Shown here: piece by piece, positions 55,103 to 63,516 of the stretch
Layout: every line of letters starts with the position of its first letter
How positions within the stretch are numbered: position 1 is the first letter of the stretch
DNA from: Streptococcus sanguinis
Lineage (GTDB): Bacteria; Bacillota; Bacilli; Lactobacillales; Streptococcaceae
DNA length: 64,000 nt
NCBI RefSeq assembly: GCF_026781265.1
Contig: NZ_JAKUVC010000005.1
Coordinates: 1-64,000 of the forward strand
Direction of reading: 5' to 3'
Program-made: the position numbers and the translations under genes
Notes under the pieces: model-generated
Database searches by the model: none
What the model saw: only the letters and a program-made list of their open reading frames with translations
What the model was told of the DNA's origin: nothing

Positions 55103-55735
55103 ATGTCACTTTTTCCAGCTATTGAAAGTTATCTGCCTCATCAAGGGGCTAAGTATATATCTCCAGACAAGGCAGGGCAGCTACGTGAGTCTATGTTGAA
55201 GTTGAGAGCTAAGGGTCAGGCAGCACGCAAAGAGTTTGCAGACTTGGTCAAGGATTTTCAGACCCTCTATTCTAAGCTGACCTTGGAGCGAACCAGCCAG
55301 TGGATGAATCAAGCGCAGATACTGCGGCCCCATTTTTGGAATTATCTTAAAGGCTATGGAGAAATTACAGAACCTATGTTCGCCCTGCGCTTGTATGGAA
55401 CGGAAGAAGATTTCGGAGTGTCGCTGGAGGTGAGCTTCATGGAGCGCAAGAAAGATGAGTACAGCCTCAGCAAGCAAAATCGGGTCTTGGAGCTGCCCAT
55501 TCAGTCGCCAGCTTACTATTTTGCTCAGATAGATGGTGTGAGTCAGCGTTTTGAAGGAACAGAGGAAAATCGCCAGTTCCTTACTCAGCAGCTAGCGGCC
55601 GGTCAGGTTCGTAAGGTCTTGGTCAAATACGATGTTCCTCTTTCTCAGGCAGCTTCAAGAGAGCAGGTGCTGTCCCAGCTGCAAGAGGCCATGACAGCTT
55701 TGATTCCCTTTTATGAAGCGACTCGGACTTTATGA
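55103..55735 (+). CDS. Conserved hypothetical protein (HI_0552-like)
   Basis: A 210-residue soluble protein with no membrane segments. It resembles, from memory, the HI_0552 family found in several Firmicutes and Haemophilus; no catalytic motif is evident. ATG 55103 follows AAAGGATTT, 16 nt after the lipoprotein gene; a 34-codon upstream extension overlaps that gene and is not needed. Function unknown. Confidence 0.65.
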   Translation: MSLFPAIESYLPHQGAKYISPDKAGQLRESMLKLRAKGQAARKEFADLVKDFQTLYSKLTLERTSQWMNQAQILRPHFWNYLKGYGEITEPMFALRLYGTEEDFGVSLEVSFMERKKDEYSLSKQNRVLELPIQSPAYYFAQIDGVSQRFEGTEENRQFLTQQLAAGQVRKVLVKYDVPLSQAASREQVLSQLQEAMTALIPFYEATRTL

Positions 55736-55770
55736 TTACGTTTACAAAGAGAAAGTTATTTAAGTAAGTA

Positions 55771-55799
55771 TTGACAAAAGCCCTAGAATCATATAGAAT
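55771..55799 (+). promoter_or_regulatory. rpmH promoter
   Basis: TTGACA (55771-55776), 17-nt spacer, TAGAAT (55794-55799). Confidence 0.8.
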
Positions 55800-55873
55800 A
55801 GTAAAGTATGTTTAGTAACTGATCACAACTAGCCGGCTAAACGAATACAAGAATCTAAGAGGAGGTATTCATC

Positions 55874-56008
55874 GTGAAACGTACTTATCAACCAAGTAAA
55901 ATCCGTCGTGCGCGTAAACATGGTTTCCGCCACCGTATGTCAACTAAAAACGGTCGTCGTGTATTGGCAGCTCGCCGTCGTAAAGGACGCAAAGTTTTGG
56001 CTGCTTAA
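55874..56008 (+). CDS. rpmH: 50S ribosomal protein L34
   Basis: A 44-residue, highly basic protein ([18 protein letters not shown] start, [11 protein letters not shown] end), the complete L34 consensus. GTG start at 55874 behind GAGGAGG. It has its own promoter and a strong terminator. Confidence 0.97.
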   Translation: MKRTYQPSKIRRARKHGFRHRMSTKNGRRVLAARRRKGRKVLAA

Positions 56009-56025
56009 TCCAAACGATTTATCAA

Positions 56026-56060
56026 GAAACCAGCGGAGACTCGAGACCGCTGGTTTTTTT
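56026..56060 (+). terminator. rpmH terminator
   Basis: AAACCAGCGG/CCGCTGGTTT hairpin with seven T. Confidence 0.92.
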
Positions 56061-56069
56061 GTCTTAAAT

Positions 56070-56675
56070 TTACAGGTAAAAGTCGATAGACTGGCAGGAA
56101 AGTTCCTCTTTTTGGCCAGTGTCTTTATTTATGACCTCTGCATACCAATCCCCTTTGTGGCTAAATAGTTTGATAAATTGAACCTGAAGAGACTGTTGTT
56201 CATACTTAATTGGAAAAAATTCTTCCTGCCTGTGCAATAAAATATCTAGAATTATTCGCAATTGAGAGTTGTTGATTGTCTTTCTGACTTCTGGTTGAAG
56301 GATTTTCTCAATTTTTGCAATCTTGCTTAACTGCTGTTCTGAAATCGAGTTTTCAAATTTTTCTTTTAATTTTTGCAGGTCTATATCAAAAGGGCACATA
56401 TTGTAGTTTTCCAGAGTCAGCATGGAAAAATACAAGGCAGAAATTTCATCTATGGAGAAAATAATAGGAGATAACAAATCGTTGCTAAGAATTTTATAAC
56501 TGCCATTCCGGCCTAAGTCAGAATAAATCGGAATGCCTAGCGTTTCAAGGCTGGCAATATCACGAAGAGCAGTGCTTTTTGAAATATGATATCGATTCAT
56601 AATATCTTTTAGATTGAATTGTCTTTTCTTGTTAAGAAAAATGAGCATATCGTTAATTCTTTGAGATTTATTCAT
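56070..56675 (-). CDS. HTH-type (DeoR/WYL-like) transcriptional regulator
   Basis: 201 residues from ATG 56675, 6 nt behind GGAG. The N-terminal helix-turn-helix (about 5-55) has NLKDIMNRYHISKSTALRDIASLE, the HTH_11 pattern of WYL/DeoR-type regulators. The following region (about 60-201) resembles the effector part of such proteins but is short. Divergent from the PNPOx-like gene (91 nt between starts), which is the likely target. Confidence 0.8.
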   Translation of the reverse strand: MNKSQRINDMLIFLNKKRQFNLKDIMNRYHISKSTALRDIASLETLGIPIYSDLGRNGSYKILSNDLLSPIIFSIDEISALYFSMLTLENYNMCPFDIDLQKLKEKFENSISEQQLSKIAKIEKILQPEVRKTINNSQLRIILDILLHRQEEFFPIKYEQQSLQVQFIKLFSHKGDWYAEVINKDTGQKEELSCQSIDFYL

Positions 56676-56765
56676 GAGAAACTCCATATTTTTATTAAAT
56701 GGTTTCAAAAAATGATACCTTTTTATATTATACTAGTTTTAGAGAAAATAATAAAGGAGTCAAAT

Positions 56766-57176
56766 ATGAATCAATATTTTAAGACCTTATTGGCAGAACA
56801 GACAGAAATGGCCCTAGCAACTTCTGTAAAGGATATCCCAAATGTAAGAATTGTGAATTTTTACTATGATGAGGAGACAAAGAAATTGTTCTTTATCTCA
56901 TTTAAAAATAGTCAAAAAATTCAAGAGTTGGCAACCAATAATCGTATAGCTCTTACAACAATCCCGAAAGGTGAAGGGAGGTATATCCGAATTCAAGGGA
57001 TAGTCAAAGAAAGCCAGCTTTCTATTGAGGAAATAAGAAGCGTTTTTGTCCAGAAGTACCCTTATTATCAAGATATTATTGAGCAGCATACCGACTCTTT
57101 GCAACTTTTTGAAGTATCTTTTTCTGATGCTTTCTTGGTCTTAGATAATAATCAAGTTGAGAAAATCAAACTATAA
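56766..57176 (+). CDS. Pyridoxamine 5'-phosphate oxidase-like flavin protein
   Basis: A 136-residue split-barrel protein of the PNPOx-like family (LATSVKDIPNVRIVNFYYD; LFFISFKNSQKIQELATNNRIAL; YIRIQGIVK). Such proteins usually bind FMN or F420/heme; the substrate is unknown. It is divergent from a WYL-type regulator and preceded by AAAGGAG. The tag frame follows immediately in the same reading frame after the stop. Confidence 0.8.
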   Translation: MNQYFKTLLAEQTEMALATSVKDIPNVRIVNFYYDEETKKLFFISFKNSQKIQELATNNRIALTTIPKGEGRYIRIQGIVKESQLSIEEIRSVFVQKYPYYQDIIEQHTDSLQLFEVSFSDAFLVLDNNQVEKIKL

Positions 57177-57731
57177 GGAGAAAATAGATGTGACTGGGCT
57201 GAAAATAGTGAGCTTGAGAGAAATTATCATGACCATGAATGGGGGCGACCTGTGCATGACGAGCATAAACTCTTTAAAATGTTGATTTTGGAAGGCCAGC
57301 AGGCGGGCTTGAGCTGGCAAACTATTTTGTCAAAAATGGATGCTATGACAGAGACTTATGAAAACTTTAATCCTGAAATTCTTGCCAACTTTGATGAGCA
57401 GAAGATTGAAGAATTGCTTAGTGATCAAAGAGTGATACGAAATAGGCTGAAAATAAAGGCAGTTATAAAAAATGCTAAAGCCTATTTAAAATTAAAAGAA
57501 GAATATGGTAGTTTGGATTCTTATATTTGGTCTTTTGTAGATAATGAGCCGATTGTTAATTCATGGTCCAGTATTAAAGAGGTGCCCGCTCGAACAAATC
57601 TATCCGATAAAATTAGCAAAGAACTCAAAAAGAAAGGTTTTTCCTTTGTTGGTTCTACGACTGTATATGCCTTTATGCAGTCCATTGGCATGGTCAATGA
57701 TCATTTGCTGACCTGTGATTTTAGGATATAA
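57177..57731 (+). pseudogene. tag: DNA-3-methyladenine glycosylase I lacking a start codon
   Basis: The frame directly after the PNPOx stop (TAA GGA GAA AAT AGA TGT...) encodes the conserved Tag N-terminus RCDWAENSELERNYHDHEWGRP and runs to 57731. The protein is otherwise complete: GQQAGLSWQTILSK, and the zinc ligands Cys near the N-terminus and HLLTCDF at the end. No ATG, GTG or TTG exists before the first zinc Cys. The only in-frame starter is GTG 57252, which would remove it. Likely a start-codon mutation; expression by a rare start or readthrough cannot be excluded. Confidence 0.7.
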
Positions 57732-57802
57732 TTTTTTTCCTTTGAATGAGAAAGGTAAGCAGTCTATTATTGAATGCCGGTAAATGATGTAAAAAAGAGA
57801 AT

Positions 57803-57839
57803 AAAACCAGAAAGAAATATATTTTCTTTCTGGTTTTTT
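57803..57839. terminator. Bidirectional terminator between tag and DUF4153
   Basis: AAAACCAGAAAGAAA/TTTCTTTCTGGTTTT long stem with A and T flanks, serving both convergent transcripts. Confidence 0.88.
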
Positions 57840-57861
57840 GTGTATAGTTAAGTACAGTTGC

Positions 57862-59277
57862 TTATTTTGCCACTGGTAAAAGCATTGGATAAAGATAGCA
57901 GAGCAAGGTAAAGCTTATCAGGGCGTAAAAGATACCGATGCGAATGGCTTGGATAGGTTTATAGAAACGAATCAGGGTCAGTAGGCACCAAACCAAGAGA
58001 ACTAGGATGAACCAAGCTGAAATCAAGCGCAGCGGTGTTGGTCCGTAGAGGTAGATGTAGATGCCAAATAATTTCCAGCCAGCTAGCAAGGCCAGCAGAC
58101 CAGTAAAGATAAAGAGGATAGTAGCTGCGAATCGTGTTCCTTTCTGGTCCCAGAGTGGCTTTTTGGCAATCAGATAGAAGACGCCTAGGACTGCAAAGTT
58201 AAGGATAGATACTCGAACCAGCTGCCAGAAGCCAGCCATGGCAACGGTTGAAGCATTCTGTGGAGAAATAGCCTGAGCTACTGTTCCTGCGCTTAGGAGC
58301 TGACCGAGCTCACCCAGACCCGTCAGGAAGAAGACTGCATAGGTCAGGCAGAGGCTGCCGATGATAATGTAGGCTGCCAAAGCAGGGGCTACTCGCAAAG
58401 GACGGATACTTGCTTGAAATTTTTTGTAGCTAAGTTTAGTATCTTTTTTGCCTAACAGACTTCCGGCTAGGAGCCCATACAAGTAAAGACTGACGGGAAC
58501 AGCCAGGAAGGCCTTGAAGAGAATCGTGCTGCTATCAAGACTTGAAAAGAGGGAGTCAAATAGATTCTCAATGAAATCAGCGGTATTGCTGAAGAAAGAG
58601 GCAAAGCTGTCTGAAACGTGACTCAGCTGGGACCAGACAAAGTAGACCAAGATTCCCGCGACAAAGAAGCTACTGACAATAATAGCGAGCTGTTGGGCTT
58701 TCTTTGAAGACAGACTGTCAGAGCTGTCGGAAGAGTCCTGCTGCTTGCCTTCTATAAAGACTAGAATAGCAGCAATGAAATTTTTAAAGGGCAGGATGCA
58801 GAAGGCTTGAATGGCATCAAACCAGACCAGGATCCCCAAACGCCCTTGGCTTAACCAGCCGGTGCGGGACAAAATATAGAAAGCGAATGAGATGTGGATG
58901 GCTAGAAATTGGAAAAATTCTAGCTGACGATGAAGCCCCCAGAGACTTAAAGCCAGAGCTTGAGCTAGCGTCATGATCAGAAAGCTTCGAGCCTCTAATC
59001 TGCTGTCAAGATTTTTTATCAGCAGAGATGGATAGGCTAATTTCCTGATTAAGGCCTCGCTTAATAATATAAGGCCGATTGCAAAAGGGAAAAAGGATGC
59101 AGTTTGATAATTAAAAAATACAGCAGAGTAAAAGTAGGTTAAGAGATAGAGGATTAGATAGCTGATTTTAAAGAATCGCAGTTGCTTGTCCTCTAGGCCT
59201 GTGAAGATGGTCTGTCGTTCTGCTTCTGCGAGCAGACAAGGCTGGACATTCATCTCTTCTTGTGCTGGATATTCCAT
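57862..59277 (-). CDS. DUF4153 polytopic membrane protein
   Basis: A 471-residue protein with a hydrophilic N-terminal 35 residues and about ten or more membrane helices. The family (DUF4153/DUF4173) is inferred from layout and segments such as LSHVSDSFASFFSNTADFIENLFDS between helices. Function unknown. It ends an operon with an XRE regulator and a DUF2975 protein, 2 nt after the XRE stop. Confidence 0.75.
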   Translation of the reverse strand: MEYPAQEEMNVQPCLLAEAERQTIFTGLEDKQLRFFKISYLILYLLTYFYSAVFFNYQTASFFPFAIGLILLSEALIRKLAYPSLLIKNLDSRLEARSFLIMTLAQALALSLWGLHRQLEFFQFLAIHISFAFYILSRTGWLSQGRLGILVWFDAIQAFCILPFKNFIAAILVFIEGKQQDSSDSSDSLSSKKAQQLAIIVSSFFVAGILVYFVWSQLSHVSDSFASFFSNTADFIENLFDSLFSSLDSSTILFKAFLAVPVSLYLYGLLAGSLLGKKDTKLSYKKFQASIRPLRVAPALAAYIIIGSLCLTYAVFFLTGLGELGQLLSAGTVAQAISPQNASTVAMAGFWQLVRVSILNFAVLGVFYLIAKKPLWDQKGTRFAATILFIFTGLLALLAGWKLFGIYIYLYGPTPLRLISAWFILVLLVWCLLTLIRFYKPIQAIRIGIFYALISFTLLCYLYPMLLPVAK

Positions 59278-59279
59278 GA

Positions 59280-59498
59280 TTATTTCTCCTCCTCATCGTC
59301 AGGGATATACTCCAAAATATCGCCAGGCTGGCAGTCTAATTCACGGCAGAGAGCGTTGAGTGTTGAAAAGCGGACAGCCTTGGCTCGATTATTTTTTAGG
59401 ATAGATAGATTGGCTGGTGTTAGGTCAATCAACTCTGCTAAACGGCCAGCACTGATGCGCTTTTGCGCCATGACAAGGTCTAAATTTATCTGAATCAT
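59280..59498 (-). CDS. XRE-family helix-turn-helix regulator (YozG-like)
   Basis: A 72-residue Cro/CI-type protein that is almost only the DNA-binding domain: RISAGRLAELIDLTPANLSILK (helix-turn-helix, about 15-36), then RFSTLNALCRELDCQPGDILEY. Such small regulators are typically paired with DUF2975 membrane proteins and act on their own operon. AGGAGG precedes the ATG. Position between DUF2975 and DUF4153 genes. Confidence 0.9.
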   Translation of the reverse strand: MIQINLDLVMAQKRISAGRLAELIDLTPANLSILKNNRAKAVRFSTLNALCRELDCQPGDILEYIPDDEEEK

Positions 59499-59506
59499 AA
59501 GACCTC

Positions 59507-59983
59507 CTAAATAGTGTAGTCTACTTGATCCTGCAGCTCAATGGCCTTGCCAAAAGCGTTGCGGATGACACGGATAATCAGGGTCAAGATACTGCAAGAA
59601 ACAGTGACTAAGAGCATGGGCAAATAGGCTGTCAGTCCCATAAAGAGGGAGATGAGAGCGACAGTGCCTACTTCCCAGCCAAGGTAGCGCATGTATTGAA
59701 CATTTTGCGTGATAAAAACCTGATTTTTACCGATGCGGCTAAGGAGTCGATAGAGATGGACAATGCAGGCCAGGGCTAGGCAGCCGAGGACATAGCCGAG
59801 CAGCAGCAAGATCCAAAAGCGTGTCTCTCCTTGAAAGAAAGGAGAGGGAAATTCAATAACTAGGTTGACGACCCAAGGTCCTAGGGCTATCAGGATAATA
59901 GAAGCAATAAATAAAAGGCTGATACTGATTTTTGTAAGAGTGATGCTCATATCTTCAGCAGTCTTTTTCATCTTGTCTGTCAT
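59507..59983 (-). CDS. DUF2975 membrane protein
   Basis: A 158-residue protein with four membrane helices (about 17-38, 55-75, 98-120, 125-147) and the DUF2975 layout. It is the first gene of the operon with the XRE regulator, an association seen widely in Firmicutes. Function unknown; possibly a membrane partner of the regulator. GAGGAAA precedes the ATG. Confidence 0.82.
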   Translation of the reverse strand: MTDKMKKTAEDMSITLTKISISLLFIASIILIALGPWVVNLVIEFPSPFFQGETRFWILLLLGYVLGCLALACIVHLYRLLSRIGKNQVFITQNVQYMRYLGWEVGTVALISLFMGLTAYLPMLLVTVSCSILTLIIRVIRNAFGKAIELQDQVDYTI

Positions 59984-60030
59984 AATTTCCTCCGACTAAC
60001 GTTTCATTTCTTAGTAACTACAACACGAAT

Positions 60031-60042
60031 ATTATCGATAAT
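60031..60042. promoter_or_regulatory. Palindrome upstream of the DUF2975 operon
   Basis: ATTATCGATAAT is a perfect 12-bp palindrome 48 bp before the DUF2975 start, with a related ATATCGA nearby. It is a candidate operator for the small XRE regulator. Confidence 0.35.
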
Positions 60043-60258
60043 CAATAAAAAAATATCGAAAAAAGATAAAATCAGTCTTAAGGACTAGATGAAAGTTTCT
60101 AAAAAGTTCTTATTGTATAGATATGGATTTCTTGTCAGGAGATGAATAGAGCAGAAGGGGATGAATATTTTGCTTGATTTTTGGTATAATGAAAAACAGG
60201 AATTGTATACTCTTTCTGGTCAGAAGCGGAGTATGTGTATGTAAGGAGGGAAGAGCCT

Positions 60259-61275
60259 GTGGGTGTAAAGCTTGTTCATTATCGTAGTAAGTTATATGAA
60301 TTTCTCATGGTGCCTGCCATCGTTTCAAGGGATGATAAACATATGTGGAGGGATTTACGGCAGAATCAAAAGGAGCTACTTCTTGATGTACAGCCGCACT
60401 ATGATAAGCTCTATCAGGATTTACTTCCTTTGAAAAACGAGCTTGTTGCGGTTAGTTTGTTTGAAGGAGCTACGGTGGGACTGGCTCCGCTCCTCTACCT
60501 CTACTTGCTAGAAAAAGGAGAAGATCCGGCCAATCCGCATGACTTGTTAGAATGTCTGAAAAAACTAGATGCAGAGCAAATCATCTATTGTTTATCACTT
60601 AAGCTTTCTAAAGGGGAAATCATCAAGGGACATCCTGAAGATCTGCTGTCTTTTATAGAGAATAGTGACAAGTCTCCAGAAAATAAATGGTACTGGTACC
60701 AAGCTATTCAGCATCCAGAGAAGCTTCGGGACCAATTAGTTTCCTTGTTGGAAAGAGTGTTCGAGCTCTATCAGCCTATTTATAAGCAGTTTGAGCAGGA
60801 AGTTCTAGCTTTTGAACAAGAATTTAGCCTATCTGATGTGATGAATGATGATGAGCAGAATGCCAAACTTCTTGAAAAGGACACACAAGTCTTTGTTCTG
60901 TCACCTATGTTCATTGACTCTTTTCTCGAAAAGGTTCCTGATTTCACCTCCTATTCCTTAGTCCTTTCGACGAGAAGTTCCCAGTTATCAAAGGCGGAAT
61001 CGGAGCTTAACGATGAAACATTGGCTCTGACCTTAAAAACTCTTGGAGATGAAACCCGCTATAAAGTCTTGATTGAATTGATTCAACCGCATGCCAAGAA
61101 TAAAGATATAGCTAAAAAACTGGGGCTTACAAGAGCCTCTATCTCATTCCATACGCAGAAGCTGCTAAATTCTGGCTTGCTAGAGCTTGTGATGGATGAT
61201 GATTCGGTTAAATACACGGTCAATAAAGAACTGATTCGAAAGATTATAGAGAAGTTCAAACAAGACCTAACATAG
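60259..61275 (+). CDS. ArsR-type winged-helix regulator with long N-terminal domain
   Basis: 338 residues from GTG 60259, 9 nt after AAGGAGG; an earlier GTG at 60235 has no good ribosome site. The first about 250 residues are a helical domain of unknown ligand. The last about 80 residues form an ArsR/HTH_20 winged helix (LKTLGDETRYKVLIELIQPHAKNKDIAKKLGLTRASISFHTQKL, given in part: LGLTRASISFHTQKL). The MFS transporter downstream has its own promoter with inverted TTGTTA/TAACAA, a likely target. Confidence 0.85.
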   Translation: MGVKLVHYRSKLYEFLMVPAIVSRDDKHMWRDLRQNQKELLLDVQPHYDKLYQDLLPLKNELVAVSLFEGATVGLAPLLYLYLLEKGEDPANPHDLLECLKKLDAEQIIYCLSLKLSKGEIIKGHPEDLLSFIENSDKSPENKWYWYQAIQHPEKLRDQLVSLLERVFELYQPIYKQFEQEVLAFEQEFSLSDVMNDDEQNAKLLEKDTQVFVLSPMFIDSFLEKVPDFTSYSLVLSTRSSQLSKAESELNDETLALTLKTLGDETRYKVLIELIQPHAKNKDIAKKLGLTRASISFHTQKLLNSGLLELVMDDDSVKYTVNKELIRKIIEKFKQDLT

Positions 61276-61281
61276 TTTCAG

Positions 61282-61314
61282 AAGACCTGGATTCATTCTA
61301 GGTCTTTCTTTTTA
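61282..61314 (+). terminator. Terminator after the ArsR-type gene
   Basis: AAGACCT/AGGTCTT stem and T-rich tail. Confidence 0.75.
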
Positions 61315-61337
61315 TGAAATAATAATCTAACAAAAAT

Positions 61338-61388
61338 TTGACAAATATCTAATTTATTGTTATGATTTGTTAAATAAAAATCTAACAA
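61338..61388 (+). promoter_or_regulatory. MFS gene promoter and inverted-repeat operator
   Basis: TTGACA (61338-61343), 17-nt spacer, TATGAT (61361-61366). TTGTTA and TAACAA form an inverted repeat just downstream (61367-61387), and ATCTAACAA also occurs just upstream of the -35. This placement suits repression by the adjacent ArsR-type protein. Confidence 0.6.
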
Positions 61389-61406
61389 GAGTAAAGGAGA
61401 TGTCGT

Positions 61407-62648
61407 ATGGTTGTTTTTGCAAAAAACAAAAATTTTCGCCAGTTGCTCATCAATCAATGGATTTCAGGTTTTGGGGACATAGTTTTTTATTTGGCTTTGA
61501 TGAACTATGTCTCCGCTTATTCTTTTGCTCCACTTGCGGTTTTATTGATTTCTCTTTCTGAAACGCTGCCCCAGTTAATTCAAGTTTTTACTGGAGTCGC
61601 AGCGGACTTTCAGGAGAATCGTATCCATAAATACCTACTTATACAGTTTAGTAAGGTGCTCTTATATAGCTTGGTAACGTTTTTGCTGCTTGGACAAGAC
61701 TTCTCTTTCTTGACTCTGCTTGTGATTTGCTTGATTAACTTTCTGTCGGATAGTCTGAGTTATTTTTCAGGTGCCATGCTGACACCGGTTTATGTAAAGG
61801 TGATTGAGCAAGATATGACCTCTGCTATGGGCTTTCGGCAGGCTAGTATGAGTCTGGTTCATATTTTGGGGAATCTAGCTGGTGGTTTTCTCATTGCTTG
61901 GATGAGTATTGGAGCTTTGGCGGGACTGAATGCTCTGACATTCTTGCTAGCTTACCTAGGCTTTTGGCATATTAGTAAAAGCTTACAGGACTTAAAACCG
62001 GAGTTTAACAGTGCCAAGGAGCTAAATAGAGAAAATTATTGGCAGCATTTATTGGATTCTCTTAAAGTCTTGCTGGGATTGAAAAACGTTGTGAGGTTGT
62101 TATTGGTTTCAACCTTTGGGCAAGTCACTCTGAACATTCTGACGCCAGTAGCGACTCTTTTATTGCTGAAAAGGCCTTTTTGGAATCTGCAGGTCGGCCA
62201 GTCCATTGCCGTGTTAGTTATTCTAAGTTCCGCTGGTTTGATCTTAGGGAATATTTTGAGTGGCAGTTTGCTGAAAAAAATTTCGACTAAGCTTGCTATG
62301 TATAGTAGCCAAGTATGTGAAGGTTTTATTCTTTGCGGTTTTTTCTGGCAAAACTTTTTACTTGTACTGATAGCAAGCTTTGCTTACTCAGTTACAGTCG
62401 GTTTGCTGAGTCCGAGATTGCAGAAATCTGTATTCAGTATGATTCCAGAAGAAGCGATGGGAGCCATCCAGTCAGCTATTAATATATTTAGCATGGCTGT
62501 TCCGAGTGTTTTATCCATGCTGTTAATAGCTCTTGCGAGCAGCATGGGAATTATTTATGTTCTCCTACCGCTTGTTTTAATGCTGGTACTGTCTTTCTAC
62601 TTGATTATTCCAATGGAGAACTTGAAGGCAGATTCGGATAGCTGTTGA
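61407..62648 (+). CDS. MFS transporter
   Basis: A 413-residue polytopic protein with about twelve membrane helices. The N-terminus FRQLLINQWISGFGDIVFYLAL and the loop LSETLPQLIQVFTGVAADFQENR are typical of MFS drug-efflux-like permeases (MFS_3/enterobactin exporter-like group). Substrate unknown. AAAGGAGA precedes ATG 61407. Likely controlled by the ArsR-type regulator upstream. Confidence 0.85.
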   Translation: MVVFAKNKNFRQLLINQWISGFGDIVFYLALMNYVSAYSFAPLAVLLISLSETLPQLIQVFTGVAADFQENRIHKYLLIQFSKVLLYSLVTFLLLGQDFSFLTLLVICLINFLSDSLSYFSGAMLTPVYVKVIEQDMTSAMGFRQASMSLVHILGNLAGGFLIAWMSIGALAGLNALTFLLAYLGFWHISKSLQDLKPEFNSAKELNRENYWQHLLDSLKVLLGLKNVVRLLLVSTFGQVTLNILTPVATLLLLKRPFWNLQVGQSIAVLVILSSAGLILGNILSGSLLKKISTKLAMYSSQVCEGFILCGFFWQNFLLVLIASFAYSVTVGLLSPRLQKSVFSMIPEEAMGAIQSAINIFSMAVPSVLSMLLIALASSMGIIYVLLPLVLMLVLSFYLIIPMENLKADSDSC

Positions 62649-62745
62649 ATGGTGGCTATCTTATTTTTTTCTGCTTTGAAGAGACTTCTGATTTTTCAGG
62701 TCATTTTTGGTATAATAAAGGACAGGAAATACAAGGAAGTAAAGC

Positions 62746-63516
62746 ATGAAAATTTTTGATACACACACGCATTTAAATGTGGAAGAATTTGCTGGTCGAG
62801 AGGCAGAGGAGCTGCAACTGGCTAAAGAGCTTAGTGTTACTGCACACAATGTTGTGGGTTTTGACCGACCAACCATTGAGCGCGCCTTGGAGTTGGCGGA
62901 CAACTATGATCAGCTTTATGCTACGATTGGCTGGCATCCGACTGAGGCTGGGACTTATGATGAGGCGGTGGAAGCCTATCTGCTGGACAAGCTTCGTCAC
63001 CCCAAGGTGCTGGCTCTGGGCGAGATTGGGCTGGATTATCACTGGATGACAGCGCCAAAGGATGTTCAGGAGCGGGTGTTTCGCCAGCAAATCCAGCTTT
63101 CAAAGGATTTAAATCTACCTTTTGTAGTTCATACTCGTGACGCTTTGGAAGATACCTATGAGATTATCAAGAGTGAGGGTGTAGGTCCTCGAGGCGGTAT
63201 TATGCACTCTTATTCGGGTTCTTTGGAAATGGCAGAGCGCTTTATCGAGCTAGGGATGATGATTTCCTTTTCTGGAGTCGTTACCTTTAAAAAAGCGACG
63301 GATATTCAAGAAGCTGCGCAGAACTTGCCCTTGGACAAAATTCTCGTCGAGACTGATGCGCCTTACCTAGCGCCTGTTCCCAAGCGTGGCCGAGAAAACA
63401 AAACAGCCTATACTCGCTATGTGGTAGAGAAAATTGCTGAGCTTCGTGGGCTGACTGTCGAAGAAGTAGCGCAAGCGACCTATGCCAATGCAAAGAAGGT
63501 GTTTGGGCTTGGATAA
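62746..63516 (+). CDS. tatD: TatD-family DNase
   Basis: A 256-residue metal-dependent hydrolase with TatD motifs in order: FDTHTHLN (metal His pair), GWHPTEAG, GEIGLDYHW, VVHTRDA, MHSYSG and the late ETDAPYLAP. It acts as a 3'-5' exonuclease/DNase in the cytoplasm. Preceded by AAGGAAG and a TATAAT box near 62711. In many streptococci rnmV follows; here a different gene overlaps its 3' end. Confidence 0.94.
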   Translation: MKIFDTHTHLNVEEFAGREAEELQLAKELSVTAHNVVGFDRPTIERALELADNYDQLYATIGWHPTEAGTYDEAVEAYLLDKLRHPKVLALGEIGLDYHWMTAPKDVQERVFRQQIQLSKDLNLPFVVHTRDALEDTYEIIKSEGVGPRGGIMHSYSGSLEMAERFIELGMMISFSGVVTFKKATDIQEAAQNLPLDKILVETDAPYLAPVPKRGRENKTAYTRYVVEKIAELRGLTVEEVAQATYANAKKVFGLG

